From Aquanectria penicillioides (lineage: Eukaryota > Ascomycota > Sordariomycetes > Hypocreales > Nectriaceae), in assembly GCA_003415625.1 (NCBI GenBank), contig PYIU01000002.1, forward strand, positions 3,286,001 to 3,350,000: DNA of 64,000 nucleotides, given 5' to 3'. Both the position numbers and the translations under genes were made by a program. How positions within the stretch are numbered: position 1 is the stretch's first letter; each line of letters opens with the position of its first letter. Of the stretch, positions 1 through 12,645 are shown one piece after another. The notes under the pieces were generated by a model. The model made no database searches and was not told where the DNA came from. It was given only the letters and a program-made list of their open reading frames with translations.

Positions 1-3000
1 GACTCCTCATCGAGGTGCTGACGCAAGGGATGTCAACAGTCATGTCCCGAGCCAACCGTGCGCCTATCATGTCGTGGGCAGTGTGTACAGTGCAGTGGGT
101 ATCCAAGGCGCCATGATATTGTCGACGGTTGTCACAGCCGCCGTGTTACCAGTATCACTCGAGACATTACTCGGGGAAGGCGGACAGCGCAGTTGGTCAC
201 TTTGGCCTGTTTCGCAAGGTCACTCGCTCACTCGCTGCAGAGGGTTACACTGAGCTGGCAGTGTGGGTGCATTGCTTCTATTTAGGGCGGCAAGGGTAAA
301 TTTCCCAAGCTGTGCACTGCATCTAGCCAGGGGACACAGCTCTGTAGATAATGGACGGTAATGACGAAGGAAATGGAACACACCACTGCAATCCCAGAAA
401 CGCCAGCTAATTTCTCAAAGCCTATCGGAACTCTCATGGGAATTCGCAATTGCCAGCGGGTTTCAAGTCTTCGATGTCACAAGAGGCGTTCTGTGGCTCA
501 ATGGAGTCGACAAACCGGTCACATCTTCCCGCCATCATCCTCACAGCCCGATCTGATACGTAGACTCAGAGCCTGTCACTACCCTCAATCCACAGCGTAC
601 GTGCTGTGGGATGTGGACCCGCAACCTGGGCAGAACCCACATCTCAGGTACCGAGTGGGGTTGAGACACGACGAACTCACGGAGTGCCCGAAGACAGAAC
701 GGTCTCGACTCTACGCTAGACCCTCATGAGAGGAGAATTTACGCACCTCCGCTTATGGCGGCTTCTGAACGGGAACAACTTATCTGTTTCCAGTTTCCCC
801 GTTCCGGGGACTCGCCTCTAATTGCTCAATGAACGTTAGTTGGATTACCGCATTTGTTTGTTTCGGAGCTCCAAGCATCTGGGAGACCCAGGTGGCATGA
901 CTTATCCCGGGATGGTCTCCTTAAGATGTGCATTATACCGCGGAAGAGGCGCCGGAGATTTGGGCCTCTGCGGGTCGGAGAGGAAACATCTTGGCGCAGG
1001 TGTGATGGACACACAACAATTGACCACCCAAGCCTCCACGTAAAAATGACCATTCACTACACTCATGAGCATATCAATACTGATGCCAGTGGGGAGGCAA
1101 AAGCTGTTCCACCTCTACAGGATCGCCAGTGCTAGAAGCGGCGAGGACGGGTGCCCAGAACGTCCGGACCGTTCTCGACAGCTGTGGGTTGTCCCTCTCA
1201 ATGAATGATGCGTGTTCCGGGTGTGTGTGTGAGTGTGCCGGGGAAATGGCGGGGAAGATCTTGTCGATCGCCTCGGCCACCGTGTGGAAGCTGCGGCTCT
1301 GGACCGCCGAAACACAACGCGCAACACCGGGCGGACCCAAACAAGCGGTGCCAGCCCTCGGCCCCCCGGCCCATCAATCCCCAAAGCGGAAAGTCCTCAA
1401 CCACCTGTGATCAGACCAAACGTCCATTCATGCAGCGAAGGGGCTGAGCTGCTGGCCCAATTGAGCATCCACGTCCGTGGTGATGGGCTTCTTCGGCACT
1501 TGCGCATGGCTCATCGCAGCTGGCCACGCCCAGCGAAACGAGTCAACTGCAACTGCAAGTCCAAAAAATCTCTGTCGATGGGCGGGTCCCTTCTATCCAA
1601 GCCCGCGTACGCAAACCAAAGAGAGGCCCGCAGCATTGAAGAAAAGCTTGAGGTTTAACGAGCATGGTTAGCCCCGGCTCCTTGTTCTCGGCTACATGCG
1701 CTAGTTTGAGCACCTCCGATCCGTCTGGCGAAGAGTGTGTTTGGTTGAGCAACGAAGAAATAGCAGCAATAGACAATCAGCATTCGACACCTTTCACACG
1801 CAAATCCCATCCGTTGTCAGCACCAGCCCTCAGGTTAGGTATGCCCGTTGTGAACCCCACTCATCCACCCACCCGCCGGCTTGCTCTCATCAGAGACAAT
1901 ACTAACAATTTCGATTCTTGGCGCATCTCTTGGCGGCCATTGGCCAGTCGTGAGATCAACACGCGCACAAGACTTGGCGCCAATGAGGAAGGGCTGGGTT
2001 TCCATCTCCCGCCCAGATGCGGCTTCATGTTCGCAATTTCTGCAGGGCAAGTATTGCCTGCACAAAAGGCTGGCATCAAAGCCAGAGCGCTTAATGAATA
2101 AAGACATGATTCGCCCCGGTCACAGAGATAAGGCCATCCGCCAACCCGGGAAGGGGTTCCCTTGCGCTCTGCTACCTCATGGCACATCGGGGTTTTCGAT
2201 TGAGATCGAGTGCGTATTTTGGGTGGCCGACTAATTGGGTATGGGGTGGACTTGGGGAGATGCTAGTTACCGCAATGCTGGGAAGCTCTGGGTCAAGGCG
2301 ACTTACGCAATCCTACACATCCATGGAGGTCCCTCACCTTGTCAATGGGAACCAGTAGGAGCGAGTCCGGACGCGTACCCTCAAGGGCCAGGCATCGGGG
2401 CTGACCTGAACTCTGTCTCCTGCTTGCCCATGACCGAGCCTTTTTCCCGGTGTGGGATGAGGACCGGCCTCAAATGGCAGGCTGGAGGTACCGTCCTGGC
2501 GCAGGCATCCCTCGTCAAGCACACACGGGAACCATCTCGACCGCTTCTGGGACTGGATTCTTACGCCGGCAAGAGGATCTCGAACCCGGATTCGCTCAGA
2601 CGGGACCGCAGCATCCTTGCGAGCTTCCGTGTAGCAGATGTAGGTAGGCGTGTGCTATGTAAGTCGTGCGGACATGGATGAAGCAGAGTCTACGCCGCAA
2701 TTCTTCCAGCAAGTAAGCGACATCGCCGTCGGCCAAGCCGTTGGAAACGCAAGGTGGAGAGGGTTCAAGTCCCTGCACACGTTTTCAAACGTCGTCCTGC
2801 CATGCCTTCAGCTCAGACTCGCTCTGGCGCCATGCCTGTTCCGGTGTCACCACTTCTCCCCTTGCCCAGCATGTGCAGTATGGACCACCTGGAGGGGTCG
2901 TGCCGGGGCCGCGGGCTCCATCCCAGGGCGCCTACTACTGTGGTACGTACAGGCGGGTGGCAGAGGGCTGGGTACCGTGGCCAAGGATCTTGGATGGGGC

Positions 3001-4207
3001 GGAGACAAACAAGCACTACGAATGTGGTCAAGGCGCGGGCTGAAAAACTGCTTTGAAGGAGACGACAAGGAGTTTCTCAACTCGTCGAACAAGGGCCAAA
3101 AGCGGATCCATCTCACACGTGGCCGTCCAGCCCAGCAGCTGGAGCTAGCGCTAAGACTCTCCAGGGCGTTGGCCCGCGCGCTGTGGAGGTGACATTGAAG
3201 CTTGCTTTCAGAGGGCTGGACGCTGGAGGCAAAGTCTGGGCACTCTCCAGGCATAGGGAGACGTGCCTTGCAAAAGAGGAAGTGCCAGTGCAGATCTCTG
3301 TCACGAAACGGGCCTGGAACACTTCTTCGGTATCTAGACCCAGAACCAGGCCTCAGCCTTGCGGCCAGACTCTGGATTCTGTCCAGGATTCCCGGCTGGA
3401 TGCCTCGGCGAAGGAGCGTCTGGATAGGGGAGGTACGGAATTGACGACTGAACAAGACGAAAGCCGGCCGCCAAAGTACGCCGACCCGGGCTGGGATGAT
3501 AGATATCAATGAGCATCAGCAAGCATCACGTAAAAAGGCGCCGCTTCTCCCAAAGCCCACTTGGGGAACACAAGCCTTGCGCCGGCGGAGTCGGGCCGGA
3601 CAGGGCACATCCCATTTGGTACAACCGTTTTCTGTAAGCGAACGGTGGGCAAGTTGGGCTGGGCTATCCGTTGACAAGCGCTCTTCCATTTCTACGGAAG
3701 ATGTCCCCCATTTCCCGTCGACCTCCCCACCATGATCCGAACAGCCTACGAGCACACGCCTCAAGGGCCCCGAGGGCCCCTAGATAGCCGACAGCGGTGA
3801 TTCAAAGAAGCAACGGCTGGGTGTCTTCAGTCTGGAGCCGCTGGTTAGACGGGTGGGTTCCGGCAACGCGAAGTTCGGCTTGGGCTCCGTTCCCCGTGGG
3901 AGCGTTCCCGAATTGGGAGTAAACCGTCAGTGCTCCAGCCTGACTCGCCGTTTGCTGTCACCTCGTTCCTAGACCAATGAGCGGCCACCATTGGCAAAAG
4001 AGACGGTTGCTGGCCGGTCCCGTCGTTTTCTTCATGCAGCGGATTGAGTCGCTACGTATACATGATACCTACTTTTTTTTTTTTTTTCTTGTTTCTTTTT
4101 GAGTTTTGCTGAATAGGCAAGCAAAGAGACTTTGGGCGGGACGGGCCACGAGGGAAATTTTCAGGACCACGCGTGGTAAGATTGGCACGGGGGCGCATCA
4201 CTGCGAA

Positions 4208-4260
4208 TGCTTTCTTTCTTTTCTTTCTTCCTTTCTTTTTTTTTTTCCTTTCTTTCTTCA
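4208..4260. repeat. Polypyrimidine (CTTT)-rich tract
   Basis: This is about 50 bases of nearly pure T and C on the + strand, built from imperfect CTTT units. A second T-run lies at 4072-4087. Such tracts are common in fungal promoters and leaders, but no gene follows here. Confidence 0.75.
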
Positions 4261-5280
4261 GCCTCTTCTCTCTTGTTGTTCTTTGCTGACGCCTCATCCC
4301 GCCATTTCTTTTTGCAATGGGGTGGGCTGAGACGGCGGAGGGCAGCTTGGCCAGCACACGCTACATGCCAGGTCCGTGTCCGTGTCCGTGTCGCCTGTGT
4401 TTATGCCCGTTGTTGTGCCTGCCTGCCTACATAGTACATAGTATGTCTGTACTGTATCCGTCCTAGACGTGCCATGCTTCTCAAGTGCTAACGCTCCCTA
4501 ATAACTGGTGGCTTGTGGGAGGGAGTGAGAGTGGGCAAAGGGCGTGCGTAAGTGCTTGGTTTGGGGGTGAATGCTCAGTGTGGGGAACACGTAAGGCAGG
4601 AAGCGCGGCCAAGATGGTCTAGTCTCTTTCGGGGAGGAGGAGACCAGGGGGCTTTCTTCTTTGATGCCGCCTCCCATCTTCTTTGGATTTTGGATTCGCG
4701 CCGTGTGTCTGTGTCGATGGGGGCTGCAAGAGAAAGGGGAGGAATAGGAGAAGAAAGAGGGACACGCATAAGACCTGCACGCTTCAACGTAGGCGCGCAC
4801 GCACGTTGAGGCGGCGGTGATGAGACGGAGATGCAGGCAAGGCAGGGCTGGGCAGTGTCCGGGTGCTGCACTCACTGGCTGTGGCGGCGTATGAGGCGTC
4901 GAATAAGGCACACTCCAGAGGGGGCTACGGGCCCCAATCTCCTTAGCAGCTGTCTTCCGCCAGCCACGATCACGGTCATTACTACAAAACGGGCATTTCC
5001 TGCGGATTCGCAACTGCTGCTGTATCTTGGCTAAATTTCCTCCCCGCCGAAGCCTCTTCCACTGTACTATGTATACCATAGCGGGATGGAGTGCAGCGGC
5101 AATTGGTATTGGGGGCGCGCCTCAGTCGTTTGCATACACATACGTATGCCTCAAGACGCTCCACCAACGGCTTGGAATCCACAACTTCGGCCGCCTGGCA
5201 TTTCGCTCTACGTATTTCCCCTACTCTCGCTCGCTGATTGTTGACGCACTCCGCTCTGGCTCTGAGAGTGGAGATGGACA

Positions 5281-5342
5281 TTGGTTGGTTGGTTGGTTCA
5301 CTTACTCACTCACTCACTCACTCACTCACTCACTCACTCACG
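5281..5342. repeat. Compound tetranucleotide microsatellite (TTGG)n(CACT)n
   Basis: The run starts with about four TTGG units (5281-5298) and continues with about ten CACT units to 5342. It is a pure tandem array and is probably length-polymorphic between strains. Confidence 0.9.
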
Positions 5343-7837
5343 CGCAACCTTCTTCGGATATATGCTTGCCTCCGTAAAATGGAGTTGCACCAAATCCCAA
5401 CACAACAATCATGTTCATGCCGCCTGCCGCCATCTCCCAATGTCAGCCCGGATGTCTCCGTAAAGCCTGATGGCATAGGGCAGGCAGTGACAAGCCATGG
5501 CTACGTACAGGACGCATACAAGGAATAAGCAAAGAAAATTACAAACCCTTTCTTTGACGGTACACTGCAATGACTGAGCGAGCATGTGCAATTCCATGCC
5601 TGTTCGCTGACCTTTGCTGGCGAATCCTGCGTGCTCAATGACACCTCTAAGGATATTCTCACGCGCACGGAGAGACTACCCGTAACTCTCCGCCTTGGAG
5701 ATGTGGATACAATCCGGTGCCCGTCATTTATCGGTCTCGTGGTGTGACACCTGCTTCTGCTTCTCTTCTTTTTTTTTTTTGTCACTTCCCGATGCCGTCG
5801 GGACCGAGTAAGCCGTCGTGGCATCAGTTCACTTCGAGTGCCACGACCCGCCGGCCCTTACATGTACATGGCGCGGCCAGGCGTTGGTTGACAGCATTTG
5901 AGGGACCATGGCGCGCTCTTGCGAGTCCGTTCGGGACCTTGCATTGTTTGGCTCCATAAAGCCCCGCCCACTTGTTACAAAGTCCAGGACGGCGCTGGTC
6001 GTGGTGCGGCGGCGCCCACCGGAGCTGTCGCCGCATCCACGGCCCCGGGAAATGGGCCAATTCACCATCTCGCTTTGTACCAGTGCAAATGCAACCCGCC
6101 TTGCATTATCATCTCTCTGATTTTGACCCTGTCCCACACATCCCGGGTCCTCGGTCTCTCCGTCAAGGCGGTAACGCTGTAGGACGGAGCCATTATTTAC
6201 CAATTACCATACCCGCCGGGCTTATACCCAGAATGCGAGGCTCAGGTCGCCACGTCGTGGACGAAAATGGGTTATTGATGCCAATTGCACTGGGTCCTCC
6301 TGATGATTAATGACAGGATCGTAACCCCAGCCGTGCCCTCGGTCTACGGGGATCCTTGGTGATACAAGCCCGTCAAGGGCAGATACTGCTAGATGAATCT
6401 TGCTTTTTGCAGGACACGGGACCTGCAGACATCATCCCTCCCCCCCAACGCACGTACACACACACGCACACCACACCCAACATGCAAATATGCAAGAAGA
6501 AAGCTTTCGTGCGTCTCCGGGACAGCCCAACTTGCTCATGTCAACTGACCGGTGGGCATGTTTGCCCAGTGTTGGTCGGGCCCGTAGTGTACGCAAGAAC
6601 TTCCGAGGATAGCGTCATTATTATTTTTTCCCTTTTATCTTTCCTTCCGCGGGCATTTTGTTCATGCTTCTAGCTTCGTATCGTTAAGACGCCCCGCACA
6701 CCGTCATGGCCTACGGCCCCAAAAGACGAAGTTGTGTGCCGAGTTGCTGCGGGATGGCGTGTCGCCTTGTACCCTTTTCCCTTTCCCTTGCCTCCTCTCC
6801 TCTCCTCCGCCCACTTAGGCCGTGCCCTGCACCGAGCACACGCCCCGGAACTTCACCTCCACGGGCCAAAGAGCGACTTTGTCTCGGGGGAGATGCCAAA
6901 GTGATCCGGCTACCGAGACAGTCGATGGGGCGCCGCCGGGTCAGGAGAAGGATGGGGGAGGGTGTGCTGTCTTGATACCACCCAACTTTATGCCAAGGCG
7001 CCCTCTATGCACTGCCGAACGAAAGGTGCGACGCGCCGGACTTACAGTAGCTCGGCCCTCCTTGGGCGGTTTTATTCTGGCGCCCTGTAAGGCTCCATCA
7101 CATCCCGACTGAGACTACTCAGAAAAGGGGACTAGGGGGCCGTGGTAAAGGGGGAGGAACTGCGTATGTCTCACCGAGTAGCGTATGGAAACACGAGGGA
7201 AGAAGATGCCGAATGTCATGTTGGACGGCGTCGCGAAGACGGGAGTGTGCGCGAATGGCGTGTTAGTTGCTCGATATGGTGGAAATTGGACGTGGGAGAT
7301 TGTGTGTGTGTGCAACGGTCAATCTACGTATTGAAAGTCAGATTTGGAGGTAAGCCAGCCTTATCGTGGTGACCAGTCTCTCTCCCTCGTGCTAGTTCAG
7401 TTCAAATGATGATGATGACGACGATGATTGTGAGACTTGCTAAATCTTCACTGGTCTTACAGGGGGTAGGAGGCCGTGTTCGATACCTCCGAGTCTCGGG
7501 AGGGTTGTATTGAGGCGTGGTAGCCATCGATACTGTGATCCGTTGTCGTTGTCCGTGGATCCGAAGCCTAAGGGTGAAAGGCAACTCCAGGGAGACTGAG
7601 CAACCAAGGGAAGTAACGCTGCCCTAATTGACCCTCTCAAGGGATCATTGTATTCTCTTTTCTTGTTTTGATGATTGTTCCCTTACTCTATTTCCAGGAA
7701 TGTCATATTCTACCCTGCTGGTCTATTGAAGAAAAACAAACCTTCTGTGGCCGTATCAGTTCCTTCTCCCTCGTTCTTGTCATCGGTTCCCCTCTCCGTG
7801 TCGCAACTCGCCCTCGACTTCACGAACCGATATCACG

Positions 7838-8761
7838 TTACAGACGAAGGGCATTCGAAACTTCGATCGTCACTTTGCCCCCTTCGCTGCGAAGCACCTT
7901 GACGGACTCGAGATCCTTTACAACCCAGTCCGGCTCGGCAGCAACGACCTGCTCGACTGTGTGGCTCGTTACGAGTCCCAAAACCTTGCATCCAGCTGCC
8001 TTTCCGGCGCGGATGCCGGCAGGACTATCCTCTAGGACCAGCACCCGGGCATTGGGATCCGTCAAGCCAATACGCTCGCGGCCGAGGAGGTAACACGTAG
8101 GGTCTGGCTTGCCATTGAGCACGTCCTCGGCCGTGATCAGGCGGTCCAGGCTGGGCTCGGGGAGAGATCTAGCCTTGAGCCAGCCCGTCACAAGGGGGAC
8201 GGTGCCAGAGGTTACAATGGCCCAGGGGCTCGATTTGGCAATGATGGCGCCGAGCATGGCGCGAGCACCGGGGATCTCAACGCACATGTGGCCGTAGTTC
8301 TTGGGGAGCAGGCCCTCCATGTGCTTGGTGACTGAGCAGCGTGTGTTAGCAGCGACTCTTCCGCCCAGATGGTGATATCCAAGTGGAGTTTGCGTCGTTG
8401 GGGAATGAAGCCATCGCAACCCCTCAATGACCCCGCTTGGTTTGTGCAGTGTGCAGACGAGGGTAACTCACATTCCCAGGTGGCCTTTTCAGGGGCAAGA
8501 ATCTTGAGGATATCTATGCTACGACGTCCGTGGGAAGTCTCGAGGATTACGGCCGGGTCAACCCCGATCTCGTTGCCGATTCTACATGGTGAGTCAGTCG
8601 GGGGTCGCATGTTGCGTTTATTTGTTGGGGCATGGACCATACGCTTCCCAATGCTTCTCAACGGCAGCTGTAGAATCGATGATGGTGCCATCCATGTCGA
8701 AGAGGAAGCCATCAAATGTGAGCTCCTGCTTGGGCAGGGTGTAGTCTGGCAGAGAACCCAT
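7838..8761 (-). CDS. HAD-superfamily phosphatase, glycerol-3-phosphate / 2-deoxyglucose-6-phosphate phosphatase type
   Basis: Three exons (8761-8643, 8581-8472, 8331-7838) give 240 residues, close to the roughly 250 of yeast Gpp1/Dog1 enzymes. HAD motif I is FDMDGT with the nucleophile Asp22 and general acid Asp24. Motif II is the Thr117-Ser118 of IVTSGT, the motif III lysine is Lys151 in NGKPD, and motif IV is the acidic pair in VLEDSPAG (Asp178). The cap sits between motifs I and II, as in the cytosolic beta-phosphoglucomutase-like subfamily. Introns of 61 and 140 nt have GT..AG ends, and the frame closes exactly across both. It should be a cytosolic Mg-dependent phosphatase of small phosphorylated metabolites. 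Glycerol-3-phosphate (osmoprotectant glycerol synthesis) is the likeliest substrate, but the sequence alone does not separate Gpp from Dog activity. The start is the ATG just before the conserved LPKQELTFDG lead-in. Confidence 0.87.
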
Positions 8762-9876
8762 GATATCCGACAGTGTGGCGTATTTGATTCAATGGTTTCT
8801 TCAACCCTCGCAGAGGTAGGCTCAGGTGTGATTGCGGGATGAAGGAGAGCGAGGGGAGATCAATTGGACTTTGTGATCAATTTGTAACTTTCCTTCGTTG
8901 TCAGACCCCATGAGTCAGCCCGTAAGACGTCCTTCTGCGAAGGTTTAGATGAGTTGTTCCGCCTCGTGCCCGCTTCTCGATCCCATAGTGGCGGTTGGAT
9001 TTTGAGGTGCCTTTGCACTTGGTGAATGCCTCCAATGGGAATCTCCGCCAGATTGTGGGCGGGATGTCCAGGGTAGGTTAAGCCGTTCAAAGCGTTTGGC
9101 GACGGAGCGGGCGGGTACAGCAACCGGAGCCGAACCCTCTTTTCAGTTGGTACTGTCTCTCTTGCCTCTGGACGGCACAATAAGACATGCAGCATCTCGC
9201 TTTTTTTGTTTCTCTTTTTCTTTTCGAGTCGTGCGTCATGTTCTAGACTATAGAACTGGGTTGATGATTGGATTTAGGTCCATCCCCACGTTCAATGTCG
9301 GACCGCGAATGTCTTGACCAGTCTCCGAGCATCCCACATTTGCCGATCTCGGCCGGGTGTGAATTCACACTAAATGGAAGAAATGGTTCTGGGCATTACG
9401 ATCGACGCAACATTTTGCCTTTTAGATCCCATGCAATAAACCGGCAAGATACCTAGCAATATGTGCAGTGGGACCTTTTGGTATAGGTAGACGACCTTAT
9501 ACCTGGGCCAAGGGTGGATCACATCACTGGCAATTGGAGGTCAACACGTTTTGCCTGCCTACCCTGGACCATTGCGCGCTGTTACACAAAGTTGCCCTTG
9601 CACAGCGCGGTTATAAGTGGTCCGTCCAGTGAAGGTAAGCCCCGCAGACTACAGGTGCCTGAGCGATGAACCCCCGCGGTTAAAGGGCCTCCCCGCGGAA
9701 GGTGCAACAACCCCGGAATCAGCTAAGTGACGTACCACCAAGTTGGCAGCTTCATCGCGGTGGACTGATATATTGGGCGACTTTGGCTGACGTTGGGGGA
9801 TTTTCTGACGACTCATCCTATCCCTGGGTAACGCGACCAAGCGGACAACTGGACGAGAAGCAACGAAGCAACAATC
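8762..9876. other. Divergent intergenic region (phosphatase / pyroglutamyl peptidase promoters)
   Basis: This 1.1 kb separates two divergently transcribed genes and should hold both promoters. A T-rich pyrimidine tract lies near 9196-9230. No coding sequence or RNA gene is recognisable. Confidence 0.6.
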
Positions 9877-10849
9877 ATGGGGTCGCAAGTTGGAGACCCA
9901 GACGAACTGACCGTCCTCGTCACGGGCTTCGGTGTATGTTGTCCGCCCCCCCCCCCCCATTCCTTGTTCCCCTCTCCAGCCCGTGGTCACGCGAGATCGC
10001 ACCGCAGCCACGTCGCAACAACGATGCATCGATGACCCAGCCGTGGTTGAGCTCGTAGAGAATACATGCTAACCTGCGACAGCCATTCAGGGAACAATAT
10101 CCAGTCAACCCGTCGTGGGAAATCGCTAAGGACCTGCCGCCTTATCTGCCCCCCCTCCGAGCCAAGGACCCCAAGTCCAGAGATGCCGTCAACATCCCTA
10201 GCGTGCGCATCCTCGTATACCCAGAGCCCATTCGAGTGAACTACAAGGTCGTCCGAGGGCTGGTGCCATCCCTCTGGGAAACCTACCAGGGGCGCAAGGT
10301 GGATATTGTCATCCACATTGGCATGGCTGGGCCGCGACCCTTTTACTGCATCGAGCGGAGAGGCCACCGCGATGGGTACCTGCACGCAGACGTGGACGGG
10401 GAGAAGGTGAACGAGGAAGAAGAGCGCAAGCCAGGAAGCGACTGGATCTGGCGTGGTCTGCCAGAAGAAATCCTGACGGACCTTGATCCCGATGATATCC
10501 TCAAGAGGTGGCAAGGCCACAGCTCGGTAAGCCGCATCCACCCGAACGGATGCCGGGTTTTTTTTTTTTGGGATTGAATCATATTTTAACATTTTCTCTA
10601 GAAGGAGATGGACCTGCGCGTTTCGGAGGATGCAGGAAGATACCTGTGCGACTTTATCTATTACTCGAGCTTGGGTCACCTCTACAAGAACGAGCGGAGA
10701 GGAAGGTTATTTTCCTCCATGTCCCAGCAGATGCGTCTCCAGACAACATCACCCAAGGACGGGAGCTTGCCATCAACCTGATCCGGTCGATCGTGGAGAG
10801 CGAGGTGACTAGGAAGAAGCAGCCGACGGAGGGTGGTGGAGAATTGTAA
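9877..10849 (+). CDS. Pyroglutamyl-peptidase I (peptidase family C15), apparent frameshift in last exon
   Basis: Exons 9877-9933, 10083-10526 and 10602-10849 encode a family C15 cysteine peptidase of about 249 residues that removes N-terminal pyroglutamate from peptides. The start MGSQVGDPDELTVLVTGFG matches the family beta-strand. The catalytic Glu is probably Glu110 in IERRGHRDGY and the nucleophile is Cys183 in GRYLCDFIYYSS. The third catalytic residue, His in IFLHVPADA, is present but in another frame. Reading straight on gives a stop at 10779-10781 and loses it. One extra base around 10691-10702, for instance a third G in the CGG/GAGAGG stretch, restores a family-like sequence to the TAA at 10847-10849. 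Intron 1 contains a run of about 14 C (9945-9958). Either the assembly dropped a base or the allele is inactive. I favour the former because other genes here show the same defect. Confidence 0.85.
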
Positions 10850-11572
10850 TCGGTGTACAACACAAGCCCAACGGATGGGATGGATTGGAATTCAATGACT
10901 TTTTTTTCTTCACTTTTCTGGAATGATGGATATACGCAAAACGCAGACCAGGACTCTTTTTCGCTCAGTATTATCAATTAACCGGGACGGACGGCAGACA
11001 TGGCGACGGATTCGGAGTCGGAGTTGGAGTTGGTCGGGAGAATGACATCACAAGCCGAGCTGGACGTGCCCCTCAGCGGGGGGGCATACGTACCTACGGG
11101 TGTGGTAGTACAGTAATGTGCACAGTGCATCGGCGACCAGCGTCCGGAAACGTGCAAAAAATGGTCGCCGAAGACCTCTCAGAGCCTGGGACTTAGAAAT
11201 GCCCACAGGAATACTGGTGATGTGCTGAATAAAGCAAGCCTCGCCGATTGCGTTTTGGAATCTAGTAGTTTCCCGAGGCAACATTTACCTGCTGCCCGAC
11301 TGCCTATGATGGCGGCATGGGCGTTGATCTTGTAACATATATAAAGCTGGGCGCAATCACAGTGGCAGCGGCACTCGACGACGATAACGACCCCCACACC
11401 GCGAGCAGCACTATTTAGTAGTTAACTGATTGTCTCGAACATTTGCGTCCAGATATACTCTGCACCTTTCATCTCCTCATTTCCACAAGACAGAATCAGT
11501 CAAGGCGCAGCCGACATAAGCCAAAGCACCCCCGAGTCACACACCTGCGTAGCCGCTTTCTTCTTTCCAACA
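10850..11572. other. Intergenic region
   Basis: This stretch contains the 3' flank of the peptidase gene and the promoter/leader of the small Cys-rich gene. I see no ORF with family resemblance, tRNA or repeat. Confidence 0.5.
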
Positions 11573-11901
11573 ATGTGTAAACAGGCATCCTGTGGCACCT
11601 GCAGTAAGTCCAATTCGAAGCCCTCACCCTCACCCTCACCCTCCCTCCCTTTCCCTCCTCCTTCCCTCCGCTCCCCCCTCCTTCTTAGCTCTCACACCCT
11701 GCCCTCGCTTCGCATCTACCAACAACACCTCGAGACTAACCGCCGTTGACTACACCTGCAGAGAAGACGACGTGGTGGGGTTGCGGCGCGCACATCCAGA
11801 TGGTCCTCGACAGCGTCCCCGCCGAGGAGCTCTGCGTGTGCGAGCCTAAAGTCAACGTCGGCGGCAAGGCCTATCCACCCAAGGCTGCTTCGCCCAACTA
11901 A
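11573..11901 (+). CDS. Small conserved Cys/Trp-rich protein (TWWGCG motif)
   Basis: Two exons (11573-11603 and 11762-11901) encode 56 residues. They carry CGTC near the start, then KKTWWGCGAHI and later CVCEPKV, giving six cysteines including CxxC- and CxC-type spacings. The intron (158 nt, GTAAGT..GCAG) is filled with CCCTCA/CCCTCC pyrimidine repeats. I recognise the layout (TWWGCG, then HI..V(L/M)D.VP, then C.CEP) as a short protein widespread in filamentous fungi. I know of no assigned function. The cysteines could bind zinc, which is inference. There is no signal peptide or membrane segment, so it should be intracellular. The start is fixed by the first ATG of the short exon 1, whose coding sequence joins exon 2 in frame. 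Confidence 0.75.
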
Positions 11902-12593
11902 GTGATCCGCAGCGCCGCAGGCCCTCGCTCATCCTCTGCAACAGGGGATGGGGGGAAAGGGAAGCCCAGAAGGCGGGGTATGCGGCCGCGCGGGCGTGGT
12001 TGTTTGGAAGAGCCGGTATGAAAAGGGAAAGGGGTTGGGATAAAGAAAGAACAAAAGCGAAAGAGGGGCACGGAGCGAGGGAGAGTTACACAAAGAGACG
12101 GAGAGAAATGTCCAGGGCAAGGTCAAGGCCCAGGTCAAGGGCCCAGGTCAAGTTAGGTCAAGGGCAAGGAGGAGGCTGTAGGTGGGCAGCGTCTGTGTGA
12201 TGGACGCTCTTGACTGCGTACTGCGTGCGTGGTCTGGGGGAGGCGAGGGATGGGCCGGCATCAAGTCGGTTGGTCAAGCTGGGGGGGAAAGCACGTTGCG
12301 TTGTTGGGTTGGCGCGAGTGGACGCATGGCGGTGGGAGTGTGTTGATCTCGGAGGATAGATTAGAGTGTACAGCTGGGACCGGGGGCAAGCGTGTATAGA
12401 CAAGTATCGTGGGTTTTCGAAAACGTGGCCGTGGTCTCTCCCGCCTCATCTCGGGCTTGTGATAGACTCCATCCGCCCGATACAACAACACAAGGTACAG
12501 TACCAGCGCTACCGGCTACCAGCTACCGACACCATGGCGATAACCATGGCCATGACCATGCTCACGGCCACCAATACCACCACTACCCTGGGC

Positions 12594-12611
12594 GTCATCA
12601 TCATCATCATT

Positions 12612-12642
<31 letters not shown>
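12594..12642. repeat. Trinucleotide microsatellite (TCA)n(GCA)n
   Basis: About nine TCA-type units are followed directly by about seven AGC units. Every translation of it is a homopolymeric amino-acid tract and no gene model covers it. Confidence 0.9.

Positions 12643-12645
<3 letters not shown>

Larger units (their letters stand above)
1..7837. other. Gene-poor region, no supported CDS
   Basis: I find no protein-coding gene here that I can defend. Open frames of up to about 220 codons exist on both strands (for example 2847-3509 on - and 2650-3192 on +). They overlap each other, are Arg/Pro/Ser-rich, resemble no family I know, and lack a convincing start plus splice structure, as expected by chance in GC-balanced DNA. 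The stretch holds simple-sequence tracts: poly-T at 4072-4087, a pyrimidine tract at 4208-4260 and a tetranucleotide array at 5281-5342. It is not strongly AT-rich, so it does not look like a RIP-mutated transposon. Non-coding transcripts or promoter elements cannot be excluded. Confidence 0.6.

Noticed and set aside
2750..2780. Possible tRNA T-arm (GGGTTCAAGTCCC)
   Set aside because: Only a four-pair stem forms, and no matching D-arm, anticodon arm or acceptor stem was found upstream.
2650..3509. Long overlapping open frames on both strands (180 and 220 codons)
   Set aside because: They overlap antisense to each other, are low-complexity Arg/Pro/Ser-rich, and show no family motif or splice structure, so chance is the better explanation.
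7440..7510. Possible tRNA-like B-box (GTTCGATACC)
   Set aside because: The flanking bases do not fold into a cloverleaf on either strand.
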